Source: Lewinella sp. W8
GTDB taxonomy: Bacteria > Bacteroidota > Bacteroidia > Chitinophagales > Saprospiraceae
Length of the DNA: 64,000 nucleotides
NCBI RefSeq assembly: GCF_004375085.3
Contig: NZ_SNAQ03000009.1
Location: 1-64,000 of the forward strand
Direction of reading: 5' to 3'
Part shown: piece after piece, positions 32,844-41,151 of the stretch
How positions within the stretch are numbered: the first letter of the stretch is position 1
How the letters are laid out: every line of letters starts with the position of its first letter
The notes under the pieces: generated by a model
Seen by the model: only the letters and a program-made list of their open reading frames with translations
The model's database searches: none
What the model was told of the DNA's origin: nothing
Program-made: the position numbers and the translations under genes

Positions 32844-33506
32844 TTACTTGAGGATCTCGACGGCGTGCTTTTTATCCTTTTCGGATTTCGGCAGGGTGCC
32901 AAAAACGTAGTCCCAGAGGGGCTGAGACACCCCAAAAAGCACCTCGTCTTCACTGTAGTGGTGGATGGAATGATTCACCCACAGGGCCTTCAGGAAGTTC
33001 TTCGGCGGAGGGTACATGTGCACCGTGTAGTGCACCACCAGGTACATGGCATACCCCGTCACGAAACCAGCCAGGTAGGCAAAGGAGTACTGGCCAAGGA
33101 CCAACTCAAAGAGGAAAAGCAGCAGGGTCGCAATGATGACCGCCAGAATGGGGGGCATCGCCAGGCGCTTCTTGTCCTTGGGGTAGTCATGGTGGAAGCC
33201 ATGCATATTGTAGGTCATCTCCTTGTACTTGTCCGAAGCACCGTGGGGAGGATGGTAAATCCAGCGGTGAACAATGTATTCGGTAAGGGTGAAGCCCAGC
33301 GTACCGGCGAAGAAGAGTCCCACCACGGCCAGTACGGGAATGTCCGTCCGCGCCTCCGTATACCACAGTAAGCCGATGGCGTACACGAGGAAAATGATGA
33401 TGGGCGTAGCAATGTGCGTCTGCGTAAGTCGGTTCAGAATCTTGTTCTGAAACATCGGTGGCGACTCACTGGAGTTGGACTTAAATTTCTGCGTACGTGA
33501 TTTCAT
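32844..33506 (-). CDS. Fatty-acid hydroxylase / sterol-desaturase family membrane enzyme
   Basis: A 220-residue membrane protein with the histidine motifs of the family: YIVHRWIYH, MHGFHHDYP, VHYTVHMYP and NHSIHHYSED, which hold a di-metal centre, between membrane helices. The order and length match bacterial fatty-acid 2-hydroxylase-like enzymes, which in Bacteroidota are linked to 2-hydroxy sphingolipid and lipid A acyl chains. Start could also be the later Met (MFQNKILNR). First gene of a likely operon with ATL, tsaB and truA. Confidence 0.85.
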   Translation of the reverse strand: MKSRTQKFKSNSSESPPMFQNKILNRLTQTHIATPIIIFLVYAIGLLWYTEARTDIPVLAVVGLFFAGTLGFTLTEYIVHRWIYHPPHGASDKYKEMTYNMHGFHHDYPKDKKRLAMPPILAVIIATLLLFLFELVLGQYSFAYLAGFVTGYAMYLVVHYTVHMYPPPKNFLKALWVNHSIHHYSEDEVLFGVSQPLWDYVFGTLPKSEKDKKHAVEILK

Positions 33507-33576
33507 AAGGTTCTTTCTCTAATGCTGAAGAAAAACGAAAGAATAAGCGAGCACTAAATGGGCCCAAACAAGCTGT

Positions 33577-34665
33577 TTACTGTGCTAGTTTTAGCCGTTG
33601 TTTAATTTTTCTGCCGTACATCCGTTTGTACACGCGGTACATGCGTTGCAGGTGTTTTACGCTGTAGGCGGCCGGTTCTCCGTTGGGTGTCAGGTATCCC
33701 TGTTCCTTCATCCAGTCGTCATTGAAGACTTTTCCGAGGTAGCGGCTACCGTGATCGGGGAACAACACAACGACGACGTCATCGGCCGTAAGTTGCTTGC
33801 GCATGGCAAAAACGGCCTCCAGGGCGGCTCCGCTGCTGTAGCCCAGCAACATGCCTTCCCGGCGCGCCAGTTCGCGCACCCGCAGGGCGGCAGCGCGGTC
33901 CCCCACCTTGATGAATTCGTCAATCAGGTCAAAGGCCACGTTATCGGGGATGATCGTTTTGCCCAGTCCTTCCACCTTCCAGCTGAAGATTTCGTCCGGA
34001 TCAAAAACGCCCGTCTGCCAGTATTTTTTCAGTACGGAACCGTAGGCATCTACCCCAACGATGGTTACGTCCGGGTTTTGCTCCTTCAGGTAGCGGGCCG
34101 TTCCCGACAGGGTACCTCCCGTACCGGCGCAGCAAACGTAGTGGGTTACTTTTCCCTCCGTGTCTTTCCAGATTTCCGGTCCGGTACTGTGGTAGTGGGC
34201 CCCACTGTTGTCCAGGTTCCAGTTTTGCCGCAGGTAAAAACTGTTGGGAATTTCCGCGGCCAGGCGCTCGGCCTGGGAGTAGTAGGAGTCCGGATCCTCC
34301 GGAGCGGCATCCTTCGGGCAGAGCACAATCTCGGCCCCCAGGGCCTTGAGCAAGGCCCGCTTCTCGGGCCCGGCCTTGTCCGTCAGCGTAAGGATACATT
34401 TGTAGCCCTTTACGGCGGCAATCATGGCAATACTGAATCCGGTATTGCCACTGGTGGCCTCAATCAGCGTGGCCCCGGGCAAAATCCGCCCCTTCTTCTC
34501 CGCCTGCTCAATCATGTAGAGCGCAGCCCGGTCTTTTGCCGATTGACCGGGGTTGAAGGATTCCACTTTACCGTAAACGGTTGCGGGAATACGCTCACCG
34601 CAGATGCGGTCCAATCGAATGAGGGGTGTATTGCCAATGGCCTTGATAACACTATTATGGCGCAT
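33577..34665 (-). CDS. PLP-dependent cysteine synthase / cystathionine beta-synthase-like enzyme
   Basis: A 362-residue fold-type II PLP enzyme. The Schiff-base Lys44 lies in NPGQSAKDRAA; the phosphate loop is CAGTGGTLSGT and the asparagine loop EATSGNTG. The C-terminal ~50 residues (EQGYLTPNGEP to the end) are an extension, but there is no CBS domain pair. It could make cysteine from O-acetylserine or cystathionine from serine and homocysteine; the exact reaction cannot be read. A TACTTTTG box lies at 34811-34818, giving a leader of about 145 bases. Confidence 0.88.
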   Translation of the reverse strand: MRHNSVIKAIGNTPLIRLDRICGERIPATVYGKVESFNPGQSAKDRAALYMIEQAEKKGRILPGATLIEATSGNTGFSIAMIAAVKGYKCILTLTDKAGPEKRALLKALGAEIVLCPKDAAPEDPDSYYSQAERLAAEIPNSFYLRQNWNLDNSGAHYHSTGPEIWKDTEGKVTHYVCCAGTGGTLSGTARYLKEQNPDVTIVGVDAYGSVLKKYWQTGVFDPDEIFSWKVEGLGKTIIPDNVAFDLIDEFIKVGDRAAALRVRELARREGMLLGYSSGAALEAVFAMRKQLTADDVVVVLFPDHGSRYLGKVFNDDWMKEQGYLTPNGEPAAYSVKHLQRMYRVYKRMYGRKIKQRLKLAQ

Positions 34666-34810
34666 AGAGTACGTTCTGTGTTAAGTCCCAAGTAACGGCT
34701 TTCATCCTAAAAACGCCGCGGGGAATGTGGTGGTTCTACCCTTTGTAACCCTGCCCGGTCAAGATATCTACCCAAAGGGAATTATCTTGCGGGACTTTTG
34801 TTAATCCACA

Positions 34811-34818
34811 CAAAAGTA
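34811..34818 (-). promoter_or_regulatory. -7 box of the PLP-enzyme gene
   Basis: TACTTTTG on the minus strand, exact TAnnTTTG match, about 145 bases before the start codon of the 34665 gene. Confidence 0.4.
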
Positions 34819-34870
34819 ATCATTTACTGCGGGTCTACCGACTGATCCTCACTTTCTACCTTCTTCAACT

Positions 34871-35296
34871 ATGGCCAAGTTCTCCGTATCCCTAAAGGCA
34901 CGGCTCATTTTACAAAATCGGGGACGACTGCTGTTACTCAAGCAGACCAAACCTAATGGCGGCAATTATTCTTTGGTGGGTGGCACCGTTGAGAAAAAAG
35001 AATTTGCCGCCGCCACCCTCATCCGGGAGAGTTGGGAAGAAGCCGGCATCCGGCTGCTTCCCGAAGACCTTGAATTGGTGCACATTCTGCATAAACGCTA
35101 CTCCAACAAGCACCGCATCGTGCTCTATTTCCGGGCCTTTTATTACGAAGGCAAACCGGAAAGTAAGGAGACAAAAAAATTCGCTAACGTGGAGTGGCGC
35201 CCCATAAATGACCTCCCCCGGAACCTGACGGCTACGGTCCGCCACGTCCTGAAAGCCTACAACGAAGGGAAGCTCTATTCCGAAATCAAGCAGTAA
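34871..35296 (+). CDS. NUDIX hydrolase
   Basis: A 141-residue protein with an intact Nudix box, GTVEKKEFAAATLIRESWEE followed by AGI (Gx5Ex7REUxEExGU), at about residues 38-60. The substrate, a nucleoside diphosphate linked to another group, is not evident. Stand-alone gene, divergent from the PLP enzyme. Confidence 0.92.
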   Translation: MAKFSVSLKARLILQNRGRLLLLKQTKPNGGNYSLVGGTVEKKEFAAATLIRESWEEAGIRLLPEDLELVHILHKRYSNKHRIVLYFRAFYYEGKPESKETKKFANVEWRPINDLPRNLTATVRHVLKAYNEGKLYSEIKQ

Positions 35297-35319
35297 TCTG
35301 CAGCCCCCCTCACGGGCAA

Positions 35320-35778
35320 TTACACCCCCTTAACCTTCCGTCGTTTGAGGACCATCCGGCCGCGTTTGCGGCCGTTGTTAAAGGTCTTATCCGTTACTTC
35401 CTGCCAGAACCCCCTGAGTTGGGCGTCCCACAGATCCGGCTTGAATACAATCTGGTACTGCCGGTTAAATTCCGGCAGGATATCGTTGGTCGGGTCGCCG
35501 GCAAACTTCACCTCCGTCAGTTGCAGGGAAAGGTCCCGGTACATTCTACCCCGCAAATCCATGCGCAGGGTCGATCCGTCGGGCAGCTGAACGTAGCTGC
35601 GCCCCTCCACCTGGGTGCCCTCCGTGGTGAGGTAAAGCTGCATGGGCAATTGCTCGTTGGAGTAAATTCCCCCAACCGTCATGGTGCCTTCCCAGGCGCC
35701 ATCCAGGTCTACCTGGGCAATCAATAAGGGGGAACATAACAATAGGGTAAAAAGAAAGAGAAAACTACGTGGGGCCAT
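35320..35778 (-). CDS. Exported small protein, 152 aa
   Basis: Signal peptide of about 21 residues (FLFLFTLLLCSPLLIAQ) followed by a beta-rich domain that starts VDLDGAWEGTMTVGG and contains paired strands with a basic end (NNGRKRGRMVLKRRKVKGV). It has a lipocalin-like look but no family is recognised. Confidence 0.6.
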   Translation of the reverse strand: MAPRSFLFLFTLLLCSPLLIAQVDLDGAWEGTMTVGGIYSNEQLPMQLYLTTEGTQVEGRSYVQLPDGSTLRMDLRGRMYRDLSLQLTEVKFAGDPTNDILPEFNRQYQIVFKPDLWDAQLRGFWQEVTDKTFNNGRKRGRMVLKRRKVKGV

Positions 35779-35933
35779 TTCTAGGAGGGGTTTCCGTTGG
35801 GGGTTCGTGTGGAGGTGCCGGAATTACGTCCGTTGCTCTAGAGCAAAATACAGTTTTTGTCGTTCTTGGTGTGAGGACTCCAAAATTTAATGAAAAAAAC
35901 CGGCTTCGTACCTTGCCATCGCAACCAGCCTCC

Positions 35934-37460
35934 ATGCCCTCAAACGCTCCTGATCATCAATGGTTTGAAGAATTACGCCGGGTCCTGACGCTGGGAACCC
36001 AACGGCACAGCCTGCCGGATGACATCGCACAGTGGGTTGAGGCGCAACAACTGGTTGAAGCCACCGCCGATCCGGGGGAGCGGCTGATGGCCGCCTGGGC
36101 CGTGCTCGAGCGGACCCGCCGGGCCGCCGGCCAGATACCGGGATACGCACCGGTGCCCACCGCCCCCGACGAGGAGCTGTCTCCACCGCCGCCCACCCTG
36201 GCCCGGGGACTTAAACTCATTCTTGACGGCGTCTACCCCGGCCTGATCGATGAAGCCATTAACCTGCTCCGGGAAAAAAATTGGCTATTCCCTCCGCTAC
36301 TGCTGCCCGGACTCCTGGAATTGGCCGCCAAACAGTCAGGCCCGAATCACCTTCCCTTCGCCCACTACGACCGGGCCGTGCAACGCTTCCTGGCCGTGGG
36401 TGGTAACCGGGCCACCTGGCTGGCCGCCCTGCACCCGGAATGGTCCGCCCTGCTGCCGAAGAAAAATCCGGCCAGCAGCTGGAGCAAAGCGGCCGGGCCC
36501 CGCGAACGGGCCCACGCGCTCTGGCACTGGCGTAAAGTAGCGCCCGGAGCAGCACGCGAAGCCCTGGCGGCCTACTGGAAGAAACAATCGCCAAAATCGC
36601 AGGAGATTCTCCTCATGGGGATGCAGGCCGGTCTCTCCGACCAGGATCACCCCTGGCTTCGGGAAGCCCTGGTCCCCAAGCGCCGGGGCGTCCGGCGGAC
36701 GCTGGCCCGGCTGCTGTTGCTGAGTGGAGAAGCCGACGTTCAGAACGACTTCCGAGCGCTAGCCGCAGGTCTGTTGACCACCAACGGCAACTGGCGTAAC
36801 CTGACTACGGACCCCCGGGTACAGGCCATCCTGGAGCGCTACGGCGGTGCCGATAAAAAGGTCCCTTCCCCCCTCTTCTGGCTGGCGACCGTCCCCGTCA
36901 CGGATTGGGAGGCCCTCAGTGGACGGCCGGTCGGCACCCTTTTACGGGAAATATCGGCCGAACACCTGGGCGAGGTCATCGCCCAACAGGTCGATGCCCC
37001 AACTGGAGCGGGCAAGGAAGCTCTGCTCCGGGAGGTCGTTACCCGGCCCTCTCCCAAAATAATTTCCCCCGAGGCTACGATGCTGGCGGATCAGCTTGAC
37101 CGGCAGGCTTACCTGAAACTCGTCCATGAGGTACTGGGGCAGGTGCCGGAGGCCCTGCGGGAAGATCGTCCACTAAGGCACCTCCTGATGAGCAGTCGGC
37201 ATCGCTGGTCCGACCGGGTTTCCCGGGCGGTCATCCACGAAATCACCCTGCCCCTCCGGAGTCGGGCCATGGGCTACGAACAGCAAAAGTTACTGGCCCA
37301 AGACTGGCGCGCCACCGCCACGCGGCTCGATCCGGCCATCATGCCCTGGCTCCGCAGCCAACTGGATCACCATACCCACCGCCCCGACGTATTCGGAAAA
37401 CTGGCCAGTGAGTTACTACAAACCACCCACTTCCGGCTCAACGTTTTCTACCGCCGGTAG
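35934..37460 (+). CDS. DUF5691-like protein
   Basis: Start set at the ATG at 35934 (MPSNAPDHQWFEELRRVLTLGTQ); the longer frame runs back over the promoter region and the neighbour. The 508-residue product is soluble and rich in Leu, Ala and Arg, with helical repeats. The N-terminal LTLGTQRHSLP resembles DUF5691 proteins, which elsewhere accompany SWIM-zinc-finger and MoxR-ATPase genes. Those partners are not in this window. Function unknown. Confidence 0.6.
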   Translation: MPSNAPDHQWFEELRRVLTLGTQRHSLPDDIAQWVEAQQLVEATADPGERLMAAWAVLERTRRAAGQIPGYAPVPTAPDEELSPPPPTLARGLKLILDGVYPGLIDEAINLLREKNWLFPPLLLPGLLELAAKQSGPNHLPFAHYDRAVQRFLAVGGNRATWLAALHPEWSALLPKKNPASSWSKAAGPRERAHALWHWRKVAPGAAREALAAYWKKQSPKSQEILLMGMQAGLSDQDHPWLREALVPKRRGVRRTLARLLLLSGEADVQNDFRALAAGLLTTNGNWRNLTTDPRVQAILERYGGADKKVPSPLFWLATVPVTDWEALSGRPVGTLLREISAEHLGEVIAQQVDAPTGAGKEALLREVVTRPSPKIISPEATMLADQLDRQAYLKLVHEVLGQVPEALREDRPLRHLLMSSRHRWSDRVSRAVIHEITLPLRSRAMGYEQQKLLAQDWRATATRLDPAIMPWLRSQLDHHTHRPDVFGKLASELLQTTHFRLNVFYRR

Positions 37461-37527
37461 GCGTGCATTATGGCCAAAGGCAGGTGCCGTGCAAAACCCA
37501 GGGTGCCAGCTCCATTGAAAAATCATT

Positions 37528-37540
37528 GCACCTGCGCTCC
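37528..37540 (-). repeat. Dispersed GAGCGCAGGTGC motif, copy 4
   Basis: Minus strand GGAGCGCAGGTGC between the DUF5691 gene and trhO. A weaker relative, GGCAGGTGCC, lies 50 bases before it at about 37480. Confidence 0.5.
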
Positions 37541-37542
37541 CG

Positions 37543-37766
37543 CCGCATTCAGTTATGAATCGGCGGTCCCGACGAGCTAACCGGAACTCGGAGGCCGCAT
37601 TCAGCTATGAATCGGCGGTCCCGACGTAGGCTGATAAATTTTTCGCGGTTAACCTATTGCGTCCAAATAGTGTTCGGACGCCATTTCCCTCGGCTACGCC
37701 TTCGCGAAACAGGCTTCCGACCACGGTTAATCCCTGTTCTGACGAGCCAAATGAAACTCGGAGGCC
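37543..37766 (+). repeat. Short interspersed direct repeats in an intergenic gap
   Basis: A 32-base element opening CCGCATTCAG occurs at 37543-37574 and 37595-37626 with one difference. The 26-base stretch joining them, GACGAGC ... CTCGGAGGCC (37571-37596), recurs with four changes at 37741-37766. The gap from 37461 to 37847 otherwise holds only the trhO promoter. The pieces look like remnants of one repeat unit. Confidence 0.7.
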
Positions 37767-37823
37767 TTCCCTCCCGGGGGAATTGATGATCTATTTCACC
37801 GGAGTGAAAACCCAGAATCGCCG

Positions 37824-37831
37824 TAACTTTG
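37824..37831 (+). promoter_or_regulatory. -7 box of trhO
   Basis: TAACTTTG, exact TAnnTTTG match, 16 bases before the start codon. Confidence 0.55.
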
Positions 37832-37847
37832 CGGGTCCAAATCAATC

Positions 37848-38909
37848 ATGATGTATTCCCGTATGCCCAAGCGTCACCTGAGGAACATGCTCAACGAGGA
37901 AGAACTCCGTGCCCGACTGGCCGCGGAAACCGAGCCGCGTACCACGCTGTCTTTCTACCGCTACGCCAACATCGAGGATCCGGAACGCTTCCGGAACGAA
38001 CGCTACGCCGAGTGGTCGGCACTGGGCGTACTCGGTCGGGTGTACGTCGCCAGGGAGGGCATCAATGGGCAAATTTCCGTCCCCGCCTCCAAAGTGGAGG
38101 CTTTTCGTGACGTGCTGTACGCCATCCCTTTCATGGAAGGCACGCGCCTCAACATTGCCATTGACGCCGAGGCCGAATCATTCCTGAAGCTGAAGGTGAA
38201 AGTGCGACCCAAAATCGTCGCCGACGGTTTGCATGACGACACTTTTGACGTCACCAAACGCGGTCGCCACCTCTCCGCCGAAGAAGTGAATGCCCTGATG
38301 GAGGAAGACGACACCATCGTGGTGGACATGCGCAACCACTACGAAAGTGAGGTTGGCTACTTTGAAGGTGCCATCCGTCCGGACATCGAAAATTTCCGCG
38401 ATCTCCTGCCCGCCGTGGAGGAAATGCTGGCCGACAAAAAGGACCGCAACATCATCATGTACTGTACCGGCGGCATCCGCTGCGAAAAGGCCAGCGCCTA
38501 CTATCTGCACCGGGGTTTTGACAACGTCTGTATGGTAGACGGTGGCATCATCGAATACGCCCGGCAGTGTAAGGCCCTCGGGCTGGAGTCCAAATACCTG
38601 GGTAAGAACTTTGTTTTTGACGAACGCCTCGGCGAACGCATCACGGAGCACATCGTCGCCCACTGCCACCAGTGTGGCGCCCCGACCGACCGGCAACTGG
38701 ACTGCGCTAACAACGCCTGCCACATCCTGTTTGTGCAGTGCGAAGCCTGTGCTGAGGTCCACAACAACTGCTGCTCCGAGGAATGCAAAGATTTCATGGA
38801 GCTCCCCGAAGCGGAGCGCCGCCGTCAGGCTCCCGGCCGTCAGTTCAACGGCCAGAAATACGGCAAGGCCATGCGGGCTTCCCTGCTCAAGCAGGGGACG
38901 CTAAAGTAA
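37848..38909 (+). CDS. trhO: tRNA uridine-34 hydroxylase TrhO (rhodanese family)
   Basis: A 353-residue YceA/TrhO protein: an N-terminal acylphosphatase-like domain (LSFYRYANI ... YVAREGINGQISVP), a rhodanese domain with active-site Cys206 in YCTGGIRCEKA, and a C-terminal cysteine-rich segment (CHQCGAPTDRQLDC ... CEACAEVHNNCC) able to bind zinc. The enzyme makes 5-hydroxyuridine in tRNA in an oxygen-dependent way. Start could be either of the first two ATGs. Confidence 0.93.
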   Translation: MMYSRMPKRHLRNMLNEEELRARLAAETEPRTTLSFYRYANIEDPERFRNERYAEWSALGVLGRVYVAREGINGQISVPASKVEAFRDVLYAIPFMEGTRLNIAIDAEAESFLKLKVKVRPKIVADGLHDDTFDVTKRGRHLSAEEVNALMEEDDTIVVDMRNHYESEVGYFEGAIRPDIENFRDLLPAVEEMLADKKDRNIIMYCTGGIRCEKASAYYLHRGFDNVCMVDGGIIEYARQCKALGLESKYLGKNFVFDERLGERITEHIVAHCHQCGAPTDRQLDCANNACHILFVQCEACAEVHNNCCSEECKDFMELPEAERRRQAPGRQFNGQKYGKAMRASLLKQGTLK

Positions 38910-38970
38910 GAGCCCCCTGATTTTACGAACCAAAATGGTCCGTTCACGTTTGCCGTGAAAAGAAGATTGC

Positions 38971-39660
38971 ATGGCAAACTATTTAATTGTCGGCGGTAGC
39001 TCCGGAATCGGACGGGCACTAGTCGACTTACTGCTTCAGGATGGTCATCAGGTACACGTATGGGCCCGGGAATCCCGGGATCTCCCGGCAACGGTCAGCT
39101 TCACGGCATACGACGTTACGGGTGAGGAAGACCCCCCAAAGGATCAGTTACCGGATGCGCTGGACGGTCTCGTCTACTGCCCCGGCAGCATTGACCTGAA
39201 GTCCTTCCGCAGCCTCAAAGCACCCGCTTTCCGGGAGGCCTTCGACCTGAACGTGGTCGGCGCCGTGCGCTGTTTGCAGGCCGCGGAACGGGCGATGAAA
39301 AAATCCGGTGCGGCCTCCGTGGTGCTCTTTTCCACCGTGGCCGTGCAGCGCGGCATGCCATTCCACGCGGCCGTAGCCGCCGCCAAGGGCGGCGTGGAAG
39401 GCCTGACGCGCAGCCTGGCCGCCGAGTACGCGCCGGTCATTCGGGTCAACGCCATTGCCCCCTCCCTGACGGATACCCCCCTGGCCAGTAAATTGCTTTC
39501 CACCGAAGAGAAACGCCAGGCCAGCGCGGAACGCCATCCCCTGAAACGGGTAGCCAGCCCCGACGAAATCGCCGCCATGGCCGCCTTCCTGCTCAGTGAC
39601 CGGGCCGCCTTCGTCACCGGACAGATCATGGGAATGGACGGCGGACTCGGCGCCATTTGA
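38971..39660 (+). CDS. SDR-family oxidoreductase lacking the catalytic tyrosine
   Basis: A 229-residue short-chain dehydrogenase: GGSSGIG cofactor loop (residues 8-14), LVYCPGSI, NVVGAVRCL and the end ITGQIMGMDGGLG-type segment (FVTGQIMGMDGG). The active site should read YxxxK; here it is VAAAK, with Val135 in the Tyr place and Lys139 kept, and Ser121 kept. A His at 132 is nearby. The substrate is unknown. It is close to other SDRs without Tyr and may use another residue or not be a reductase. Confidence 0.85.
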   Translation: MANYLIVGGSSGIGRALVDLLLQDGHQVHVWARESRDLPATVSFTAYDVTGEEDPPKDQLPDALDGLVYCPGSIDLKSFRSLKAPAFREAFDLNVVGAVRCLQAAERAMKKSGAASVVLFSTVAVQRGMPFHAAVAAAKGGVEGLTRSLAAEYAPVIRVNAIAPSLTDTPLASKLLSTEEKRQASAERHPLKRVASPDEIAAMAAFLLSDRAAFVTGQIMGMDGGLGAI

Positions 39661-39680
39661 TGCCCACCCGTTTTCTACAC

Positions 39681-39719
39681 CACCAGCGCCCCGCAGGATG
39701 ATCCTGTGGGGCGCTGGTG
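39681..39719 (+). terminator. Long hairpin after the SDR gene
   Basis: CACCAGCGCCCC pairs with GGGGCGCTGGTG, with further pairing inside (GCAGGAT/ATCCTGT), for a stem of about 19 bp. It lies 20 bases after the SDR stop. No T-run follows, so termination strength is uncertain. Confidence 0.6.
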
Positions 39720-39740
39720 CGTAGAGACCTTTCGGACAAG

Positions 39741-39960
39741 AAAAAACCCCTCTTCCGAATCGCGGAAGAGAGGCCATCCCAAAAACCGATTTAAGATCTT
39801 TCCGTGCTACCGAAAGGGGGAGGATCGGACACGACACGGGCCCTGACGGGTAGGCGTCAGCGCAAAAATTTTCGGTAGGTAGATAGCGGGCCACCGATGA
39901 AGGTGGCAAAAGGAATGGCTCTTGGTTTCGAGCAGTTTACGATTGGGATTTATCGTAAAC
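39741..39960 (-). ncRNA. Candidate structured small RNA, about 220 nt
   Basis: On the minus strand a TTG-N20-TACCTTTG promoter (39965-39995) is followed at the expected start by a perfect 10-bp hairpin AGTTTACGAT/ATCGTAAACT. Further hairpins follow: GCTC/GAGC, GCCACC/GGTGGC, and CTACCGAAA/TTTCGGTAG enclosing CTGACG/CGTCAG. The transcript ends in a terminator, a GC-rich stem (TCTTCCGC GATT CGGAAGAG core) and TTTTTT (plus A39741-39746). The loop of the first hairpin can pair with TTGGGAT near the 3' end. No coding frame fits and the terminators of neighbouring genes isolate it. It matches none of RNase P, tmRNA or SRP RNA by the motifs I know. Confidence 0.7.
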
Positions 39961-39964
39961 TACC

Positions 39965-39995
39965 CAAAGGTAATGTTTAGTCCAGAATTAACCAA
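39965..39995 (-). promoter_or_regulatory. Promoter of the candidate small RNA
   Basis: TTG (plus CAA 39993-39995), 20-base spacer, TACCTTTG (plus 39965-39972). It is one of the two best -33/-7 pairs found in the window, and no protein gene follows it on that strand. Confidence 0.7.
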
Positions 39996-40030
39996 TCCCG
40001 ACGGGGATTCTTATTCTTTATCGGGGGAGA

Positions 40031-40070
40031 GAAAATAAATACGGCCCCTTCAGTTACCTGAGGGGGCCGT
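40031..40070 (-). terminator. Terminator of the PorP/SprF gene
   Basis: On the minus strand ACGGCCCC(C)TCAG and CTGAAGGGGCCGT form a stem with a GTAA loop, then ATTTATTTTC. It lies about 45 bases after the 40114 stop. Confidence 0.8.
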
Positions 40071-40113
40071 GTCTTCACCTCCGTAAAGGAGATTTTTCGG
40101 TATTTCCCGGGGC

Positions 40114-41073
40114 TTAGCGCAGCTTCTCTTCCTGCACCTTACGGCGCCTGCTTTCCAGAATGTCACTGCGGCTGATGGAGTACCCCACGGTGATTTCGTG
40201 GCTTCCGTTATTGTACTGCTGGAATCCTCCGAAGGCGAGGTCATAGCTATAGTATAGCTGGAATCCGTTGAGCTTCGTACCCAGCAGGAGGCCCACCGCG
40301 CCGAGGTAGCGGTAGGAAAGACCGGCAATAAACTGGTCGTCAAGAAATCCGGCCTGGAGGTTGAAGTCCATCATGAACGGAGCATCCTGCACGTTGCGCA
40401 TCATGATACTGGGCGTCAGGTTGACGTTCAGGTCGTCCACGCGAAAGTGCTGCCCGATCAGGAAGGTATAGTTCAGGCCTTCGTTGGTGGTCGTCCCGGA
40501 GATGTTTTCCAGTCGGTTACTGACCAGGTTATTGATCGTGAGTCCGCCAAATACCCGATCCATATAACTACCATAAATGCCGATGCCGGCGTCGAACTGG
40601 TTCTTCCCGTCCAGAAAGGCCATCAATTCTTCGTCTCCCGGCTCGAAAATGGGGTTGTTGATAATGTCTCCGTCTAGGGTCAGGCGCTGGAATTGAGTGA
40701 AGAATCCAAATGCGGCCTGAAAGGCGGGAACGCCCTTGGTTTCCTTTCCGAAGCCAAAGCGGAAGGCGACGTCGAGTTGCCCCTTGATCCGGTTCTGCTG
40801 GGCCGCAGATTCCGAGAAGAGAGCGGCGCCGATTCCGAAGCTCTGCCCCACCGGACCGTTGATACGGGCCGCTACGGTCTTGGGCGAATTTTCAAATCCG
40901 GACCATTGTGCCCGGGCGTTCAGTTGCAGAGTGTATTCGTCCAGGAATCCCGCAGCGGCAGGATTCAGGATGATGGGGTTCTGAACGTAATGATTGAATA
41001 TGGCTTCATCCTGAGCGGAGAGTACGCCCAGTGCCCCCAGGAGTACCAAAAGTGTGGGTAGCAGTTTTTTCAT
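40114..41073 (-). CDS. Type IX secretion system PorP/SprF-family outer-membrane protein
   Basis: A 319-residue barrel protein: signal peptide (LLPTLLVLLGALGVLSAQ), then the typical PorP/SprF opening AIFNHYVQNPIILNPAAAGF and strands throughout (YSYDLAFGGFQQYNNGSHEITVGY near the end). PorP/SprF proteins are usually encoded next to a large T9SS-exported adhesin, and help its export or attachment. Here the 2998-aa cohesin/SprB-type gene lies directly upstream on the same strand, 78 bases away, a common pairing. Confidence 0.93.
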   Translation of the reverse strand: MKKLLPTLLVLLGALGVLSAQDEAIFNHYVQNPIILNPAAAGFLDEYTLQLNARAQWSGFENSPKTVAARINGPVGQSFGIGAALFSESAAQQNRIKGQLDVAFRFGFGKETKGVPAFQAAFGFFTQFQRLTLDGDIINNPIFEPGDEELMAFLDGKNQFDAGIGIYGSYMDRVFGGLTINNLVSNRLENISGTTTNEGLNYTFLIGQHFRVDDLNVNLTPSIMMRNVQDAPFMMDFNLQAGFLDDQFIAGLSYRYLGAVGLLLGTKLNGFQLYYSYDLAFGGFQQYNNGSHEITVGYSISRSDILESRRRKVQEEKLR

Positions 41074-41151
41074 AACGAAGCAGTTCTTTCTTGTTTTTGG
41101 GATGGTTTTCCCCGGGCGCAGAAGTTCTACACCCGGGGAGGGTCGTCAATC

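Noticed and set aside
37543-37626. Mini-CRISPR (two 32-base repeats)
   Set aside because: Only two copies, and the sequence between them is itself repeated further on.
39148-39909. 253-aa minus-strand frame
   Set aside because: Runs through the RNA candidate's terminator and antisense to the SDR gene; composition is that of a shadow.
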